This document shows, piece after piece, positions 55,006 through 63,370 of a stretch of 64,000 nucleotides of DNA; position 1 is the first letter of the stretch, and every line of letters begins with the position of its first letter. The stretch lies in contig NZ_CAAAIM010000002.1 in NCBI RefSeq assembly GCF_900639985.1, forward strand, positions 124,001 through 188,000. The letters run 5' to 3'. The stretch is from Legionella rowbothamii. Lineage in GTDB: Bacteria > Pseudomonadota > Gammaproteobacteria > Legionellales > Legionellaceae. Position numbers and translations under genes: made by a program. The notes below the pieces were generated by a model. That model was given only the letters and a program-made list of their open reading frames with translations. It ran no database searches and was not told the DNA's origin.

Positions 55006-56153
55006 ATAATTATTTAAACCGATGGCAAATCGTCGCCTTAATACTAATTAGCATTGCGCTATCTGCTTGCGGTCGTCATGAACAGCAAAAAGTGGATCAG
55101 GCTCATCGTTTTGAGGTCAAAACGCAAACTCTACATAAAAATTTGCATTTTACCGGCACTATTCAGCCTTTACATGAAAGTACTATTACCAGCCCCATGG
55201 AGGCCGTAGTGGATACCATGAATTTTCACTATGGACAAATGGTCAAAGAAGGAGAGGTTATTTTAACCTTGAATTCTACCGCTCTACAAAAACAGTTTAA
55301 TGAGACCTTAACCGAATATTTGAAGGCGAAAGATAGTTATACTATCGCCAAAGCGAAATTTTCTGGTACTCAAGATTTATGGGATTCGGGCTTATTGGCT
55401 AAAAATAATTACCTGAGTGAAAAGTCCAACATGGATACAGTGCGGGTCACGCTCATGGAGTCGACACGTAAGCTTACCGAAATGCTGGAAAAGGTTGATG
55501 AGCGTAATGCAAAAAAAATGTCGACCTTAAAGTTGGCTGATTTTGATAAGGTACGTGCTATTTTAGCCGCGCAGCACAATTTAATTCGCTTAAAAGCACC
55601 AAGTGGGGGCGTCTTGCTTTATCCTCCGAAAGCAGGTGAAGATAAAACTGCTCGTATTACCGTGGGAGCATCCGTTAAATCCGGTCAAGTAATTGCCCTA
55701 ATTGGTGATTTAACCGGAATTAGTATTGAAATTGAAGTGCCCGAAATTGATATTTCCCAAATTCATACGGGAATGAAAGCCAGTATTAGTGGCATTGCTT
55801 TCGGTAAACATCCACTCCAGGGAGAGCTGGTCGCGGTAAATGCGCAAGCCTCAAATACTAGCAATGGTTTGCCCTTCTTTACTGCAGTAGTTGAAGTAAA
55901 GTCGTTGACCCCAGAACAGCAACGTTGGATTAAAGTAGGTATGAGTGCAGCTATTGAGCTTAGTGTCGATAGCGGTAGTCAATTAATTATTCCGATTGCG
56001 GCCATTAAACGAGAAAAAGGCCAAAATACGGTGATGGTCCAAAATTCCTCAGGGGCATTAGAAAAGCGAATAATTACCACGGGAGCCGCGCAAGTTGATA
56101 CGGTTGTCGTAGAAACAGGTTTAAAAGTAGGGGATGTGGTGGTTTATGAGTAG
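55002..56153 (+). CDS. HlyD/MacA-family periplasmic adaptor lipoprotein
   Basis: A 383-residue membrane-fusion protein with a lipobox LSAC (residue 23), so it is probably lipid-anchored. The lipoyl half-motif FTGTIQPLHESTITSPMEA is present, as are a helical hairpin (about 85-180), the second lipoyl half APSGGVLLYPPKAGE, and beta-barrel/MP domains ending ETGLKVGDVVVYE. It bridges the TolC-like channel and the FtsX-type permease. Overlaps both neighbours. Confidence 0.92.
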   Translation: MNNYLNRWQIVALILISIALSACGRHEQQKVDQAHRFEVKTQTLHKNLHFTGTIQPLHESTITSPMEAVVDTMNFHYGQMVKEGEVILTLNSTALQKQFNETLTEYLKAKDSYTIAKAKFSGTQDLWDSGLLAKNNYLSEKSNMDTVRVTLMESTRKLTEMLEKVDERNAKKMSTLKLADFDKVRAILAAQHNLIRLKAPSGGVLLYPPKAGEDKTARITVGASVKSGQVIALIGDLTGISIEIEVPEIDISQIHTGMKASISGIAFGKHPLQGELVAVNAQASNTSNGLPFFTAVVEVKSLTPEQQRWIKVGMSAAIELSVDSGSQLIIPIAAIKREKGQNTVMVQNSSGALEKRIITTGAAQVDTVVVETGLKVGDVVVYE

Positions 56154-56850
56154 CCCATCTTCATCGGCTAAACCGTTAATGAGTCTAAGCAATATTGTAA
56201 AGACTTATCATCTTGAAGGGATTAGCTCAACTGTATTAAAAGAGGTCTCCCTTACTGTTTCTGAAGGCGATCTATTAGCTATTGTCGGGGCTTCCGGTTC
56301 CGGAAAATCGACCTTAATGAATATTATCGGTTTATTAGATAAAGCGGATGCAGGAACTTACTTGCTTAATGAGCGCAATGTATCGGTGCTCAGTGATGAT
56401 GAACTGGCGAACGTACGTAATCAGCATATAGGTTTTGTCTTTCAGCAATTTAATTTGTTACCACGTTTTAATGCCATGCAAAATGTAGCGCTGCCATTAA
56501 TCTATCGCGGCACTGCTAACGCAGAAATTAATGATAAGGTCTTAGCTGCTTTAGAGCATGTTGGCATGGCACGTTATGCGCATCATCGTCCTACGCAATT
56601 ATCCGGGGGGCAGCAACAACGGGTAGCCATTGCGCGTGCTTTGGTAACTGAGCCGCAGGTAATTTTAGCCGATGAGCCTACAGGAGCCTTGGATTCGCGT
56701 ACAGGCAGCGAGGTGATGAATTTATTTTTAAGTTTGCATGCCCAGGGTCGTACGATCATTATGATTACTCATGATGAGCACATTGCTTCCTTATGCCGCA
56801 GGCAAATTACTCTGGCTGACGGGGTTGTGGTGGCGGAGCATTCGCAATGA
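56146..56850 (+). CDS. ABC transporter ATPase (MacB/LolD type)
   Basis: A 234-residue nucleotide-binding protein: Walker A GASGSGKST, Q-loop FVFQQFNLLP, signature LSGGQQQRVAIARAL, Walker B VILADEPTGALDS, H-loop MITHDEHIA. The ATG at 56146 lies inside the end of the adaptor gene and is translationally coupled. In canonical MacB the ATPase is fused to the permease; here they are separate. Confidence 0.96.
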   Translation: MSSPSSSAKPLMSLSNIVKTYHLEGISSTVLKEVSLTVSEGDLLAIVGASGSGKSTLMNIIGLLDKADAGTYLLNERNVSVLSDDELANVRNQHIGFVFQQFNLLPRFNAMQNVALPLIYRGTANAEINDKVLAALEHVGMARYAHHRPTQLSGGQQQRVAIARALVTEPQVILADEPTGALDSRTGSEVMNLFLSLHAQGRTIIMITHDEHIASLCRRQITLADGVVVAEHSQ

Positions 56851-58040
56851 ACTTAAAGCGTCTTTTCCAACAGGCGGTAGTTAATTTAACAGCGGCAAAA
56901 TTACGTTCCTTTTTAGCGGTTTTAGGTATTTTAGTGGGAACCGCTGCAGTAGTTGCCTTAATTAGTTGCGGCCAATTAGCTACGGAAAAAGCCTTGGAGC
57001 AATTTAAAGCCTTGGGGACGGATTTATTGGCGGTTGCCGTTTATCAAAAAGAACCAAGCAAATCCCCGAGCCATGCTGATAGCTTATCCATCGATCAATG
57101 GCAGCAAATTTCCGAGCTCATTCCTTATATTAAAGATATTGCCCCCTACAGTACGGCATTTCAGCCCCTTAGCTTTCAAGGGAAAACCATGCAAGGGGCG
57201 TTAATTGGTGCCGATGAGCATTTAGCCAAAATTATAAAAATTAAACTGGCCCAGGGGCATTTTGTATCTTTTGTGGAGTCCTTTGAGCATTACTGTGTGA
57301 TTGGTGATGGTTTGGCCCAGCAAATTAAACAGATTAGTTTTGATGATCCAATTGGTAAGCAGATACGCATAGGTCATTCTCTTTATACCATTATTGGAGT
57401 TGCTGAGCGTTGGAAGGAAAATGGTTTTTTTAATGAGGACGTGAATCAAGCCGTGATTATCCCTCTGGCAGGTATGAATTTAGTGAGTAAAGAGGCTAAG
57501 ATAAATAATGCGGTATTGGAGTTACGAGCGGATAGTCCTATTGATCAAATCATCCTTGATATAAAGCAACTCATTAATTCTTTTTCCCCGAAGCTAAGTG
57601 TTTTTCCACGCAGTGCCAAACAAATTATTGCCAGCATGGAGAGCCAAGGTCATATTTTTACCTTATTGCTCGGAGTTATTGGCGGAATTTCTCTTTTAGT
57701 TGGTGGTATTGGGGTAATGAATGTCATGCTGGTTTCAGTAAGTGAGCGAAAAAAGGAAATTGGTATTCGCAAAGCGGTGGGAGCCCGAAATAGCGACATT
57801 CAAGCTTTATTCTTAACCGAGTCAGTCATGCTTTCTTTAGTGGGGGGGATTCTTGGAGTGATACTAGGGTTAATTTTCACCCGGATCGTCGCCTATTTTA
57901 GTGCCTGGAATTTCACCATCTACATTTTACCCCCCCTGGCTGGCTTCATGGTCTCTGCCGCTACCGGCATTTTCTTTGGTTTTTATCCCGCCCGGCGCGC
58001 TTCAAAGCTAGAGCCAGTAGTTTCTTTACGGAGCGAATAA
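56847..58040 (+). CDS. FtsX-type ABC permease (MacB-like)
   Basis: A 397-residue type VII ABC permease with four spans: one near residue 20-40, then a large periplasmic MacB_PCD domain, then three spans from about 270. SERKKEIGIRKAVGARNSDI is the cytoplasmic coupling helix. Mechanotransmission exporters of this kind move peptides, macrolides, siderophores or lipoproteins; the substrate here is unknown. Overlaps the ATPase gene by 4 bases and ends the operon. Confidence 0.94.
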   Translation: MNLKRLFQQAVVNLTAAKLRSFLAVLGILVGTAAVVALISCGQLATEKALEQFKALGTDLLAVAVYQKEPSKSPSHADSLSIDQWQQISELIPYIKDIAPYSTAFQPLSFQGKTMQGALIGADEHLAKIIKIKLAQGHFVSFVESFEHYCVIGDGLAQQIKQISFDDPIGKQIRIGHSLYTIIGVAERWKENGFFNEDVNQAVIIPLAGMNLVSKEAKINNAVLELRADSPIDQIILDIKQLINSFSPKLSVFPRSAKQIIASMESQGHIFTLLLGVIGGISLLVGGIGVMNVMLVSVSERKKEIGIRKAVGARNSDIQALFLTESVMLSLVGGILGVILGLIFTRIVAYFSAWNFTIYILPPLAGFMVSAATGIFFGFYPARRASKLEPVVSLRSE

Positions 58041-58147
58041 TAAGCTTAGCCTGGTTGCTCGCAACCCGTTTTCCTTAAACATCAAGCGAATTAGTTAGCC
58101 GGAGGTGTATTTTCTTTTCCGACGTTGAATTTCCAAACTAACTATTC

Positions 58148-58174
58148 TATGATAAAAAAACTCTTTTTATCATA
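58148..58174. promoter_or_regulatory. Perfect 11-bp inverted repeat before the di-haem cytochrome gene
   Basis: TATGATAAAAA and TTTTTATCATA flank AACTC, ending 16 bases before the start codon. It could be an operator, or a hairpin just before the ribosome site. No known regulator consensus is claimed. Confidence 0.45.
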
Positions 58175-58190
58175 AAAATGGACTTTAGAT

Positions 58191-59606
58191 ATGTTAAAGA
58201 AACCTTTAGGATTGGCGGTATTAACCTGCAGTATTTTTTCCGTTTCCTATGCAGATACGCCAGCTCCAGATGCACTGGCTCCTACCCCAGATAATAACGT
58301 TCCCTCAAGCTATGCGCCAGTTGCTATCCATGAGTCCTTTCAAAGTATTTTGCAACGCATGAGTGCTGCAAAACAAGAAATTAATGATAAGCAACAAGAA
58401 CTGTTAAAACAACGCTATGATTTAAGTAATAAGCCTTCCCCCACGGCAAAAATGTCTAATGGAAAAGCTGTTCAGGAGGGTGTTCGTGTTAAATTGCCAG
58501 AAGGCATGACTTGGGAAAAATTAGGAGAAATGAGCCCAGAGGATATTAAAAAACAAGGCTTATTCCCCGCAGGCTTCTTGCCCCTACCACACCCGCATCA
58601 TGCGGAGGGGGGAATGGTTTTCCCTAAATTTGCTATTGATGAAATTAATAAACAGGAAAATCGGGATTTAACCCGCTTTGATTTGGATTTCGATATTCCC
58701 GATCATTTTTTACCCCCATTCCCGGCGCCGATTTTCTTAACCACGCACCCAGAGTTGGGTGATGTATCGAAGGGTAAATTAGTAACGATTGAAAACTATT
58801 ATGAGTTATTTAATGGGATTTTGAACCCGAAGCAAATAGAAGGTTTGCGTCTCTTAGTTACTCCATTCCCCCAACAACAATTTAACCAAACTGAAGACCG
58901 CCGCTCCATAAAGCCAAGTCGAGGGGTTACGTGTTTTGACTGCCATGCCAATGGCCATACCAATAAGGCAACGCATTTAACCGGAGAAGCTCGACCGCAA
59001 GAAGTACGTCATCGCGTGGATACTCCTACCTTGCGTGGGGTAAATATACAACGTTTATTTGGTTCTCAACGTGCCTTAAAAACAGTAGAAGATTTTACTG
59101 AGTTTGAACAAAGAGCGGCATATTTTGATGGGGATCCAGTTATTGCGACTAAGAAAGGGGTTAACATTTTAGAGCGCGGTAGTCAGGTTCATTTTATGGC
59201 AGAATTTCAGTCAATCCTCGATTTTCCTCCCGCGCCTAAATTAAACTGGGAAGGAAAACTTGATCCCGCTAAAGCAACACCTGCGGAGATGCGTGGACAA
59301 GAGCTATTCTTTGGTAAAGCGAAATGCTCTACCTGCCATGCGGCACCTTATTATACCGACAATACCATGCATAACTTACAGACGGAGAAATTCTATCAGC
59401 CCCAAATGATTAATGGAATGAAAGTCGTAGGTGATGGACCGATTAAAACCTTCCCTTTAAGAGGCATAAAAGACTCTCCTCCTTATCTGCATGATGGCCG
59501 CTTGCTAACTTTGGCTGATACGGTAGAGTTCTTTAACCTAGTGTTGCAGTTAAAGCTGACTCAAGAGGAAAAAGCCGATTTAACTGCCTTCATGGAAGCA
59601 CTATAA
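58191..59606 (+). CDS. Di-haem cytochrome c peroxidase-like protein
   Basis: A 471-residue exported protein (signal peptide ending at SYA) with two haem-c sites, CFDCH (near residue 250) and CSTCH (near 380). The C-terminal half, with RGQELFFGKAKCSTCHAAP and FPLRGIKDSPPYLHDGR, matches bacterial di-haem cytochrome c peroxidases/MauG relatives. The N-terminal 200 residues are an unusual proline-rich and helical extension (PHPHHAEGG). It is longer than typical CcpA (about 340). Periplasmic peroxide reduction or another oxidation is likely. Confidence 0.85.
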   Translation: MLKKPLGLAVLTCSIFSVSYADTPAPDALAPTPDNNVPSSYAPVAIHESFQSILQRMSAAKQEINDKQQELLKQRYDLSNKPSPTAKMSNGKAVQEGVRVKLPEGMTWEKLGEMSPEDIKKQGLFPAGFLPLPHPHHAEGGMVFPKFAIDEINKQENRDLTRFDLDFDIPDHFLPPFPAPIFLTTHPELGDVSKGKLVTIENYYELFNGILNPKQIEGLRLLVTPFPQQQFNQTEDRRSIKPSRGVTCFDCHANGHTNKATHLTGEARPQEVRHRVDTPTLRGVNIQRLFGSQRALKTVEDFTEFEQRAAYFDGDPVIATKKGVNILERGSQVHFMAEFQSILDFPPAPKLNWEGKLDPAKATPAEMRGQELFFGKAKCSTCHAAPYYTDNTMHNLQTEKFYQPQMINGMKVVGDGPIKTFPLRGIKDSPPYLHDGRLLTLADTVEFFNLVLQLKLTQEEKADLTAFMEAL

Positions 59607-59629
59607 GGGCTTGAATTTTGCAATGGCAT

Positions 59630-59704
59630 GTAGGTTGGGCCCATGAACCAATATGGAGTCTGAGGATAGCTCAATAACTTTGGTGATCCATGAGCGCAAC
59701 CTAC
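59630..59704. repeat. Degenerate inverted pair of GGGCC-type GTAG repeats
   Basis: GTAGGTTGGGCCCATG (59630) and a reverse relative ending GCGCAACCTAC (59704) bracket about 50 bases between the cytochrome gene and mltB. Same family as 45173 and 48222, more decayed. Confidence 0.6.
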
Positions 59705-59787
59705 ATTCACACCTACATGGTTGTACATACATCACGTCATCTTATAGAATACATTTTTAGTTTAGAGAAAATCACAGGGGAAGGGCT

Positions 59788-60759
59788 ATGAGAAAGTGGT
59801 GGCTAGTCGCAATAGTAAGTATTTTGATGCATCAAATTGCCTTTGCACAACAGCAAAGTTGGAGTAAATGGGTTGCAGAGGTACGTACTGAAGCCTTAGC
59901 TCAAGGTATTCCTCCAGAAGTTTTTGACAGTGCTTTTGCCGGTATCCGTGAACCCAGTCATGCCATTAAAGGGCTTTTAAAGTCACAGCCTGAACATCGT
60001 TTGACTTTCATGAAATATCGAAACACTCGTGTGGATAACTACCGAATTGCAATAGGGCGCAAAGAATTTAAAAAGAACCAAGCTTTACTTGAAGACATAG
60101 CAAAAAAATACGGAGTAAACCCCTGTTTTATTGTTTCCTTCTGGGGAATGGAAACCAGTTATGGCACCTACATGGGTAATTTCCCAGTGATTAAAGCCTT
60201 AGCGACCTTGGCATATGATTCAAACCGTAAAGATTTCTTCCGTAAAGAGTTATTCATTGCTCTACGTATTCTTAATGAAGGTCACGTTAGTTTAGCTGAC
60301 TTTAAAGGTGAGTGGGCTGGCGCTTCCGGGCAACCACAATTTTTGCCTTCCAGCTGGGTTAGATATGCAGTGGATTATGATGGTGATGGCCATCGTGATA
60401 TCTGGAAAAGTAAACCTGATGTCTTTGCTTCCATTGCGAATTACATGAAACAAAATGGCTGGCAAACAGGCGAGCCTTGGGCGATTCAAGTTAAGTTACC
60501 TAAGAATTTTGATCGTGCGTTGGAAGGTAAAACTACGATTAAACCAGTAAGTGAATGGGCTTCTTTAGGTATACTTACAGAAGATGGCAAACCATTACCG
60601 CATCAAAACCTAAACGCAAGTATTGTTGAGCCTTATGGTGGCCCAGCCTTTATGGCCTTTCCTAACTATAAGATGATTTTGCACTATAATAACTCTATCT
60701 ATTATGCAGGAGCCGTAGGTTACTTAGCAGATAAAATCTGCCAAGCACAACCACGATAA
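59788..60759 (+). CDS. mltB: Lytic murein transglycosylase B family
   Basis: A 323-residue exported enzyme; the signal peptide ends near AFAQ and there is no lipobox Cys, so a soluble form. The SLT_2 domain has the catalytic Glu in FWGMETSYG, plus AGASGQPQFLPSSW and DGDGHRDIW (EF-hand-like calcium loop as in Slt35). It cleaves peptidoglycan to 1,6-anhydro-muropeptides. GGGGAAGGG precedes the ATG. The Msr gene starts 6 bases after it. Confidence 0.92.
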   Translation: MRKWWLVAIVSILMHQIAFAQQQSWSKWVAEVRTEALAQGIPPEVFDSAFAGIREPSHAIKGLLKSQPEHRLTFMKYRNTRVDNYRIAIGRKEFKKNQALLEDIAKKYGVNPCFIVSFWGMETSYGTYMGNFPVIKALATLAYDSNRKDFFRKELFIALRILNEGHVSLADFKGEWAGASGQPQFLPSSWVRYAVDYDGDGHRDIWKSKPDVFASIANYMKQNGWQTGEPWAIQVKLPKNFDRALEGKTTIKPVSEWASLGILTEDGKPLPHQNLNASIVEPYGGPAFMAFPNYKMILHYNNSIYYAGAVGYLADKICQAQPR

Positions 60760-60765
60760 AATACT

Positions 60766-61635
60766 ATGAGTGACTATCTTGATAAAATAGCCAGTTTAAC
60801 TCCCTTAGCGCAGCGGGTAATCTGTGAGAAAGCCACAGAATATCCGCACACGGGAGCTTATAATCACGTAGTTACTCAAGGTACCTATTTATGTCGGCGC
60901 TGTGGTTTGGCGCTCTTTCGTGGCTCAAGTCAATTTAGCTCTGGCTGCGGTTGGCCTAGTTTTGATGCCAATATTGTGCAGGCGGTGAGACAAGTCCCTG
61001 ATAGCGATGGCAGGCGCATAGAGATTCTTTGTGATCGCTGTGATGCTCATTTGGGGCATGTGTTTACTGGTGAGTACTTTACCCAAAACAATTTACGTCA
61101 TTGTGTGAATTCAGCCTCTATTGATTTTGTTGCCGATAGCACGGTTTTAGATACCGAAGAGGCCATTGTTGCTGGTGGTTGCTTTTGGGGTGTCGAACAT
61201 TTTTTAAAGCTGATTCCAGGGGTACTGAAGGTTGAGTCAGGTTATACTGGTGGTGTGACCTTAGACCCAAGTTATGAGCAAATCTGTCAAGGCAATACCG
61301 GCCATTATGAAGCCGTACGTGTGGTTTATGATAAAGCGAAAACAGACTATCACCAGGTGTTAAAACGGTTTTTTGAAATTCATGATCCAACCCAGAAATC
61401 GGGACAAGGCCCTGATATTGGGCAGCAGTATCAGAGTGCAGTGTTTTATTATAATCAAGAACAATTAGAGGATGCCGAGCTCCTGATCCAAATGCTACAA
61501 AAGCGTGGCTATCAAGTGGCAACACGTCTATTACCCGCAAAAACATTTTGGCAGGCAGAAGATTATCATCAAGATTATTATACCAAACATCATAAGAGTC
61601 CTTATTGTCATCAACCCGTAGATCGCTTCTCATAA
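60766..61635 (+). CDS. msrBA: Bifunctional methionine sulfoxide reductase, MsrB-MsrA fusion
   Basis: A 289-residue repair enzyme. The N-terminal MsrB domain (about 1-130) has two zinc CxxC pairs (LCRRCG and LCDRCD), SGCGWPSF and catalytic Cys in RHCVNSAS. The C-terminal MsrA domain (about 135-289) has catalytic Cys in GGCFWGVEH, YTGG and GHYEAV. It therefore reduces both R and S sulfoxides. There is no signal peptide, so it is cytoplasmic. The order MsrB then MsrA is the reverse of the common MsrA-MsrB fusion. In an operon with mltB. Confidence 0.95.
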   Translation: MSDYLDKIASLTPLAQRVICEKATEYPHTGAYNHVVTQGTYLCRRCGLALFRGSSQFSSGCGWPSFDANIVQAVRQVPDSDGRRIEILCDRCDAHLGHVFTGEYFTQNNLRHCVNSASIDFVADSTVLDTEEAIVAGGCFWGVEHFLKLIPGVLKVESGYTGGVTLDPSYEQICQGNTGHYEAVRVVYDKAKTDYHQVLKRFFEIHDPTQKSGQGPDIGQQYQSAVFYYNQEQLEDAELLIQMLQKRGYQVATRLLPAKTFWQAEDYHQDYYTKHHKSPYCHQPVDRFS

Positions 61636-61710
61636 ACCAATTTATTAGCCTCTCCATCAATGTAAAAAATTGGATATAATTAACCTTATGTAGGTAATCT
61701 AAGCATAGTT

Positions 61711-61893
61711 ATGCTAGAGCCCAAAGAAACCTCTAATAAAACTACGATGAAAACGAAGAAACAGGATGATGAGGTTTTCTTATCGATGAGCGCTCAATTA
61801 GATGCTGAAGAAAATGCGAAGAAAAAACTGGCCTGCAACCCGGGCTTTCCTTTCCGCGCTAAATCCCGCAGTATACCTCCGAAGCTATCTTGA
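61711..61893 (+). CDS. Possible small charged protein
   Basis: A 60-residue frame rich in Lys, Glu and Asp (KTKKQDDEVFLSMSAQLDAE), ending NPGFPFRAKSRSIPPKLS. A TATAAT -10 lies at 61675-61680, giving a short leader, but the ribosome site is weak and the -35 poor. An inner ATG at 61747 is possible. Composition looks protein-like. I accept it with low confidence. Confidence 0.4.
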   Translation: MLEPKETSNKTTMKTKKQDDEVFLSMSAQLDAEENAKKKLACNPGFPFRAKSRSIPPKLS

Positions 61894-61948
61894 CTTTCAT
61901 TCTGCCCCCTGATAATTTTTTTCCCTTTGCTTTGGGGGCGGATTAATT

Positions 61949-63202
61949 ATGTCGCATTATCGTAAACATGCTGCTTTTGCATTGATGGTCCAACTGGTGT
62001 CATTCCTAGGAAAAGAGAGATTGCAAATCAAGGACTATACACCGAATCCCCAGGTTAATTGGGAAAAAATACTTGGAGTATTAACGGAATGTGAAAGCAA
62101 AACAAAAAATATTTATCAACATCAGAATATATTTAGCCTTCAAGTATATAATTATTTTTATCGGTACTTATTGACCATTTTAATTGCCGAGAAATATCTT
62201 GAGCTCAAAGATGCAAAAGCATTCAATAAGCATTCAGCTGAGCGTAGACTTTTATTGGATAAACATTTCTCTTCCCTCCTTGAATGGTTTACTCCTTACC
62301 AGAAGAATGTAGCAGAATTAAAAGAGTTCGTGCTTCCTCAGCCACTAGTAGAGTCGCAAATAGTGAAGAGTTATGAGGCAGATACTGCTACTAAATTATA
62401 CAAAAATTATGTGCAAACGATTAACAAGACAAGTTTCTATAAATTGCATGCTGATATACCTGCTTATAACCAATGGGTAGATGTTCTTTCTGCTCTTGAA
62501 CGAGCCGAGATCGTTATGCTGCATAATTTATATGATAAGAGTTTAAATGCAGATGGTTGTTATCGCTATTTAGCGGCTCTTGCGGGAGCGGAGAAATATC
62601 TTGGCAGCACAAAGAAAGATAAACTACAAAGGAGGGCTCAGGTACATGAGCACTTAACCTGTGTAATTGAAACGGTGAAATTAATACAAGCAAAAGAACC
62701 TTCATTAATTTCGCTAACAATACCTTCATCAAGGACGGTTCGTGAGACAGTAAGCTCTTCTGTCCCAAAAGAAAGACAGGAGCTTTATCGTGATGAGAAA
62801 TTAACTTCGGTTCTAAAAAAGATAGAGGATTATGCGAATTTCCTAAAAAGAGATCCTCGCAATCACTCTTTTTTTGGCACAAGCCTTCGTGTCTCTAATA
62901 AAGGGCAAATGCTGTTAGATTTTGTAACGGATATTCAAAATGCAACGGACTTAAGCGCAATTAAAAAGATTATTCATGATTTCGATCTGCAGCAAAATAA
63001 ATACCTCCATTATAAAGCTATTTTCTCATTAGGGCAGAATGCAACCACCCTCTATTTTAATTCATTTATGAGCAATATCGGTTGCGCTACACGTCTGCGA
63101 ACAACAACCATTACATTAATCGATGAACTTCGAGCACTGATTAATGATTTGAAGGATATTTCCCTAAGCAGCCCCCATCGGGCTAGCTCTAATATAATGT
63201 AG
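61949..63202 (+). CDS. Unknown helical protein
   Basis: A 417-residue soluble protein that I do not recognise. It is predicted largely helical with many Tyr, Lys and Leu residues and no signal peptide or membrane span. Short charged coiled-coil-like stretches occur (ELKDAKAFNKHSAERRLL). A Ser/Thr-rich linker lies near residue 255-275 (SRTVRETVSSSVPKE). The ATG follows GCGGATTAATT. It stands alone with its own terminator. Large species-variable helical proteins of this kind are frequent in Legionella, and some are Dot/Icm substrates; nothing here proves that. Confidence 0.7.
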   Translation: MSHYRKHAAFALMVQLVSFLGKERLQIKDYTPNPQVNWEKILGVLTECESKTKNIYQHQNIFSLQVYNYFYRYLLTILIAEKYLELKDAKAFNKHSAERRLLLDKHFSSLLEWFTPYQKNVAELKEFVLPQPLVESQIVKSYEADTATKLYKNYVQTINKTSFYKLHADIPAYNQWVDVLSALERAEIVMLHNLYDKSLNADGCYRYLAALAGAEKYLGSTKKDKLQRRAQVHEHLTCVIETVKLIQAKEPSLISLTIPSSRTVRETVSSSVPKERQELYRDEKLTSVLKKIEDYANFLKRDPRNHSFFGTSLRVSNKGQMLLDFVTDIQNATDLSAIKKIIHDFDLQQNKYLHYKAIFSLGQNATTLYFNSFMSNIGCATRLRTTTITLIDELRALINDLKDISLSSPHRASSNIM

Positions 63203-63273
63203 CCCGTGGTTGTAATTAAGCGGTAGGTACTTAAGGTTTTCTTGCTAAATAAGATGCTCAGATTAACGTGGTT

Positions 63274-63296
63274 AAGCCGGGGTAACTCGGTTTTTT
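63274..63296 (+). terminator. Intrinsic terminator after the 417-residue gene
   Basis: AAGCCG pairs with CGGTTT (one G-U) around GGGTAACT, with the T-run extending to 63296, about 70 bases after the stop codon. Confidence 0.5.
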
Positions 63297-63370
63297 CTAC
63301 ACTATAGGCAATGCTCTTAGCCTAGTGATGCTTAATTATGCGCAATCAAGTTTTCCTTTGCTGTCTTATG

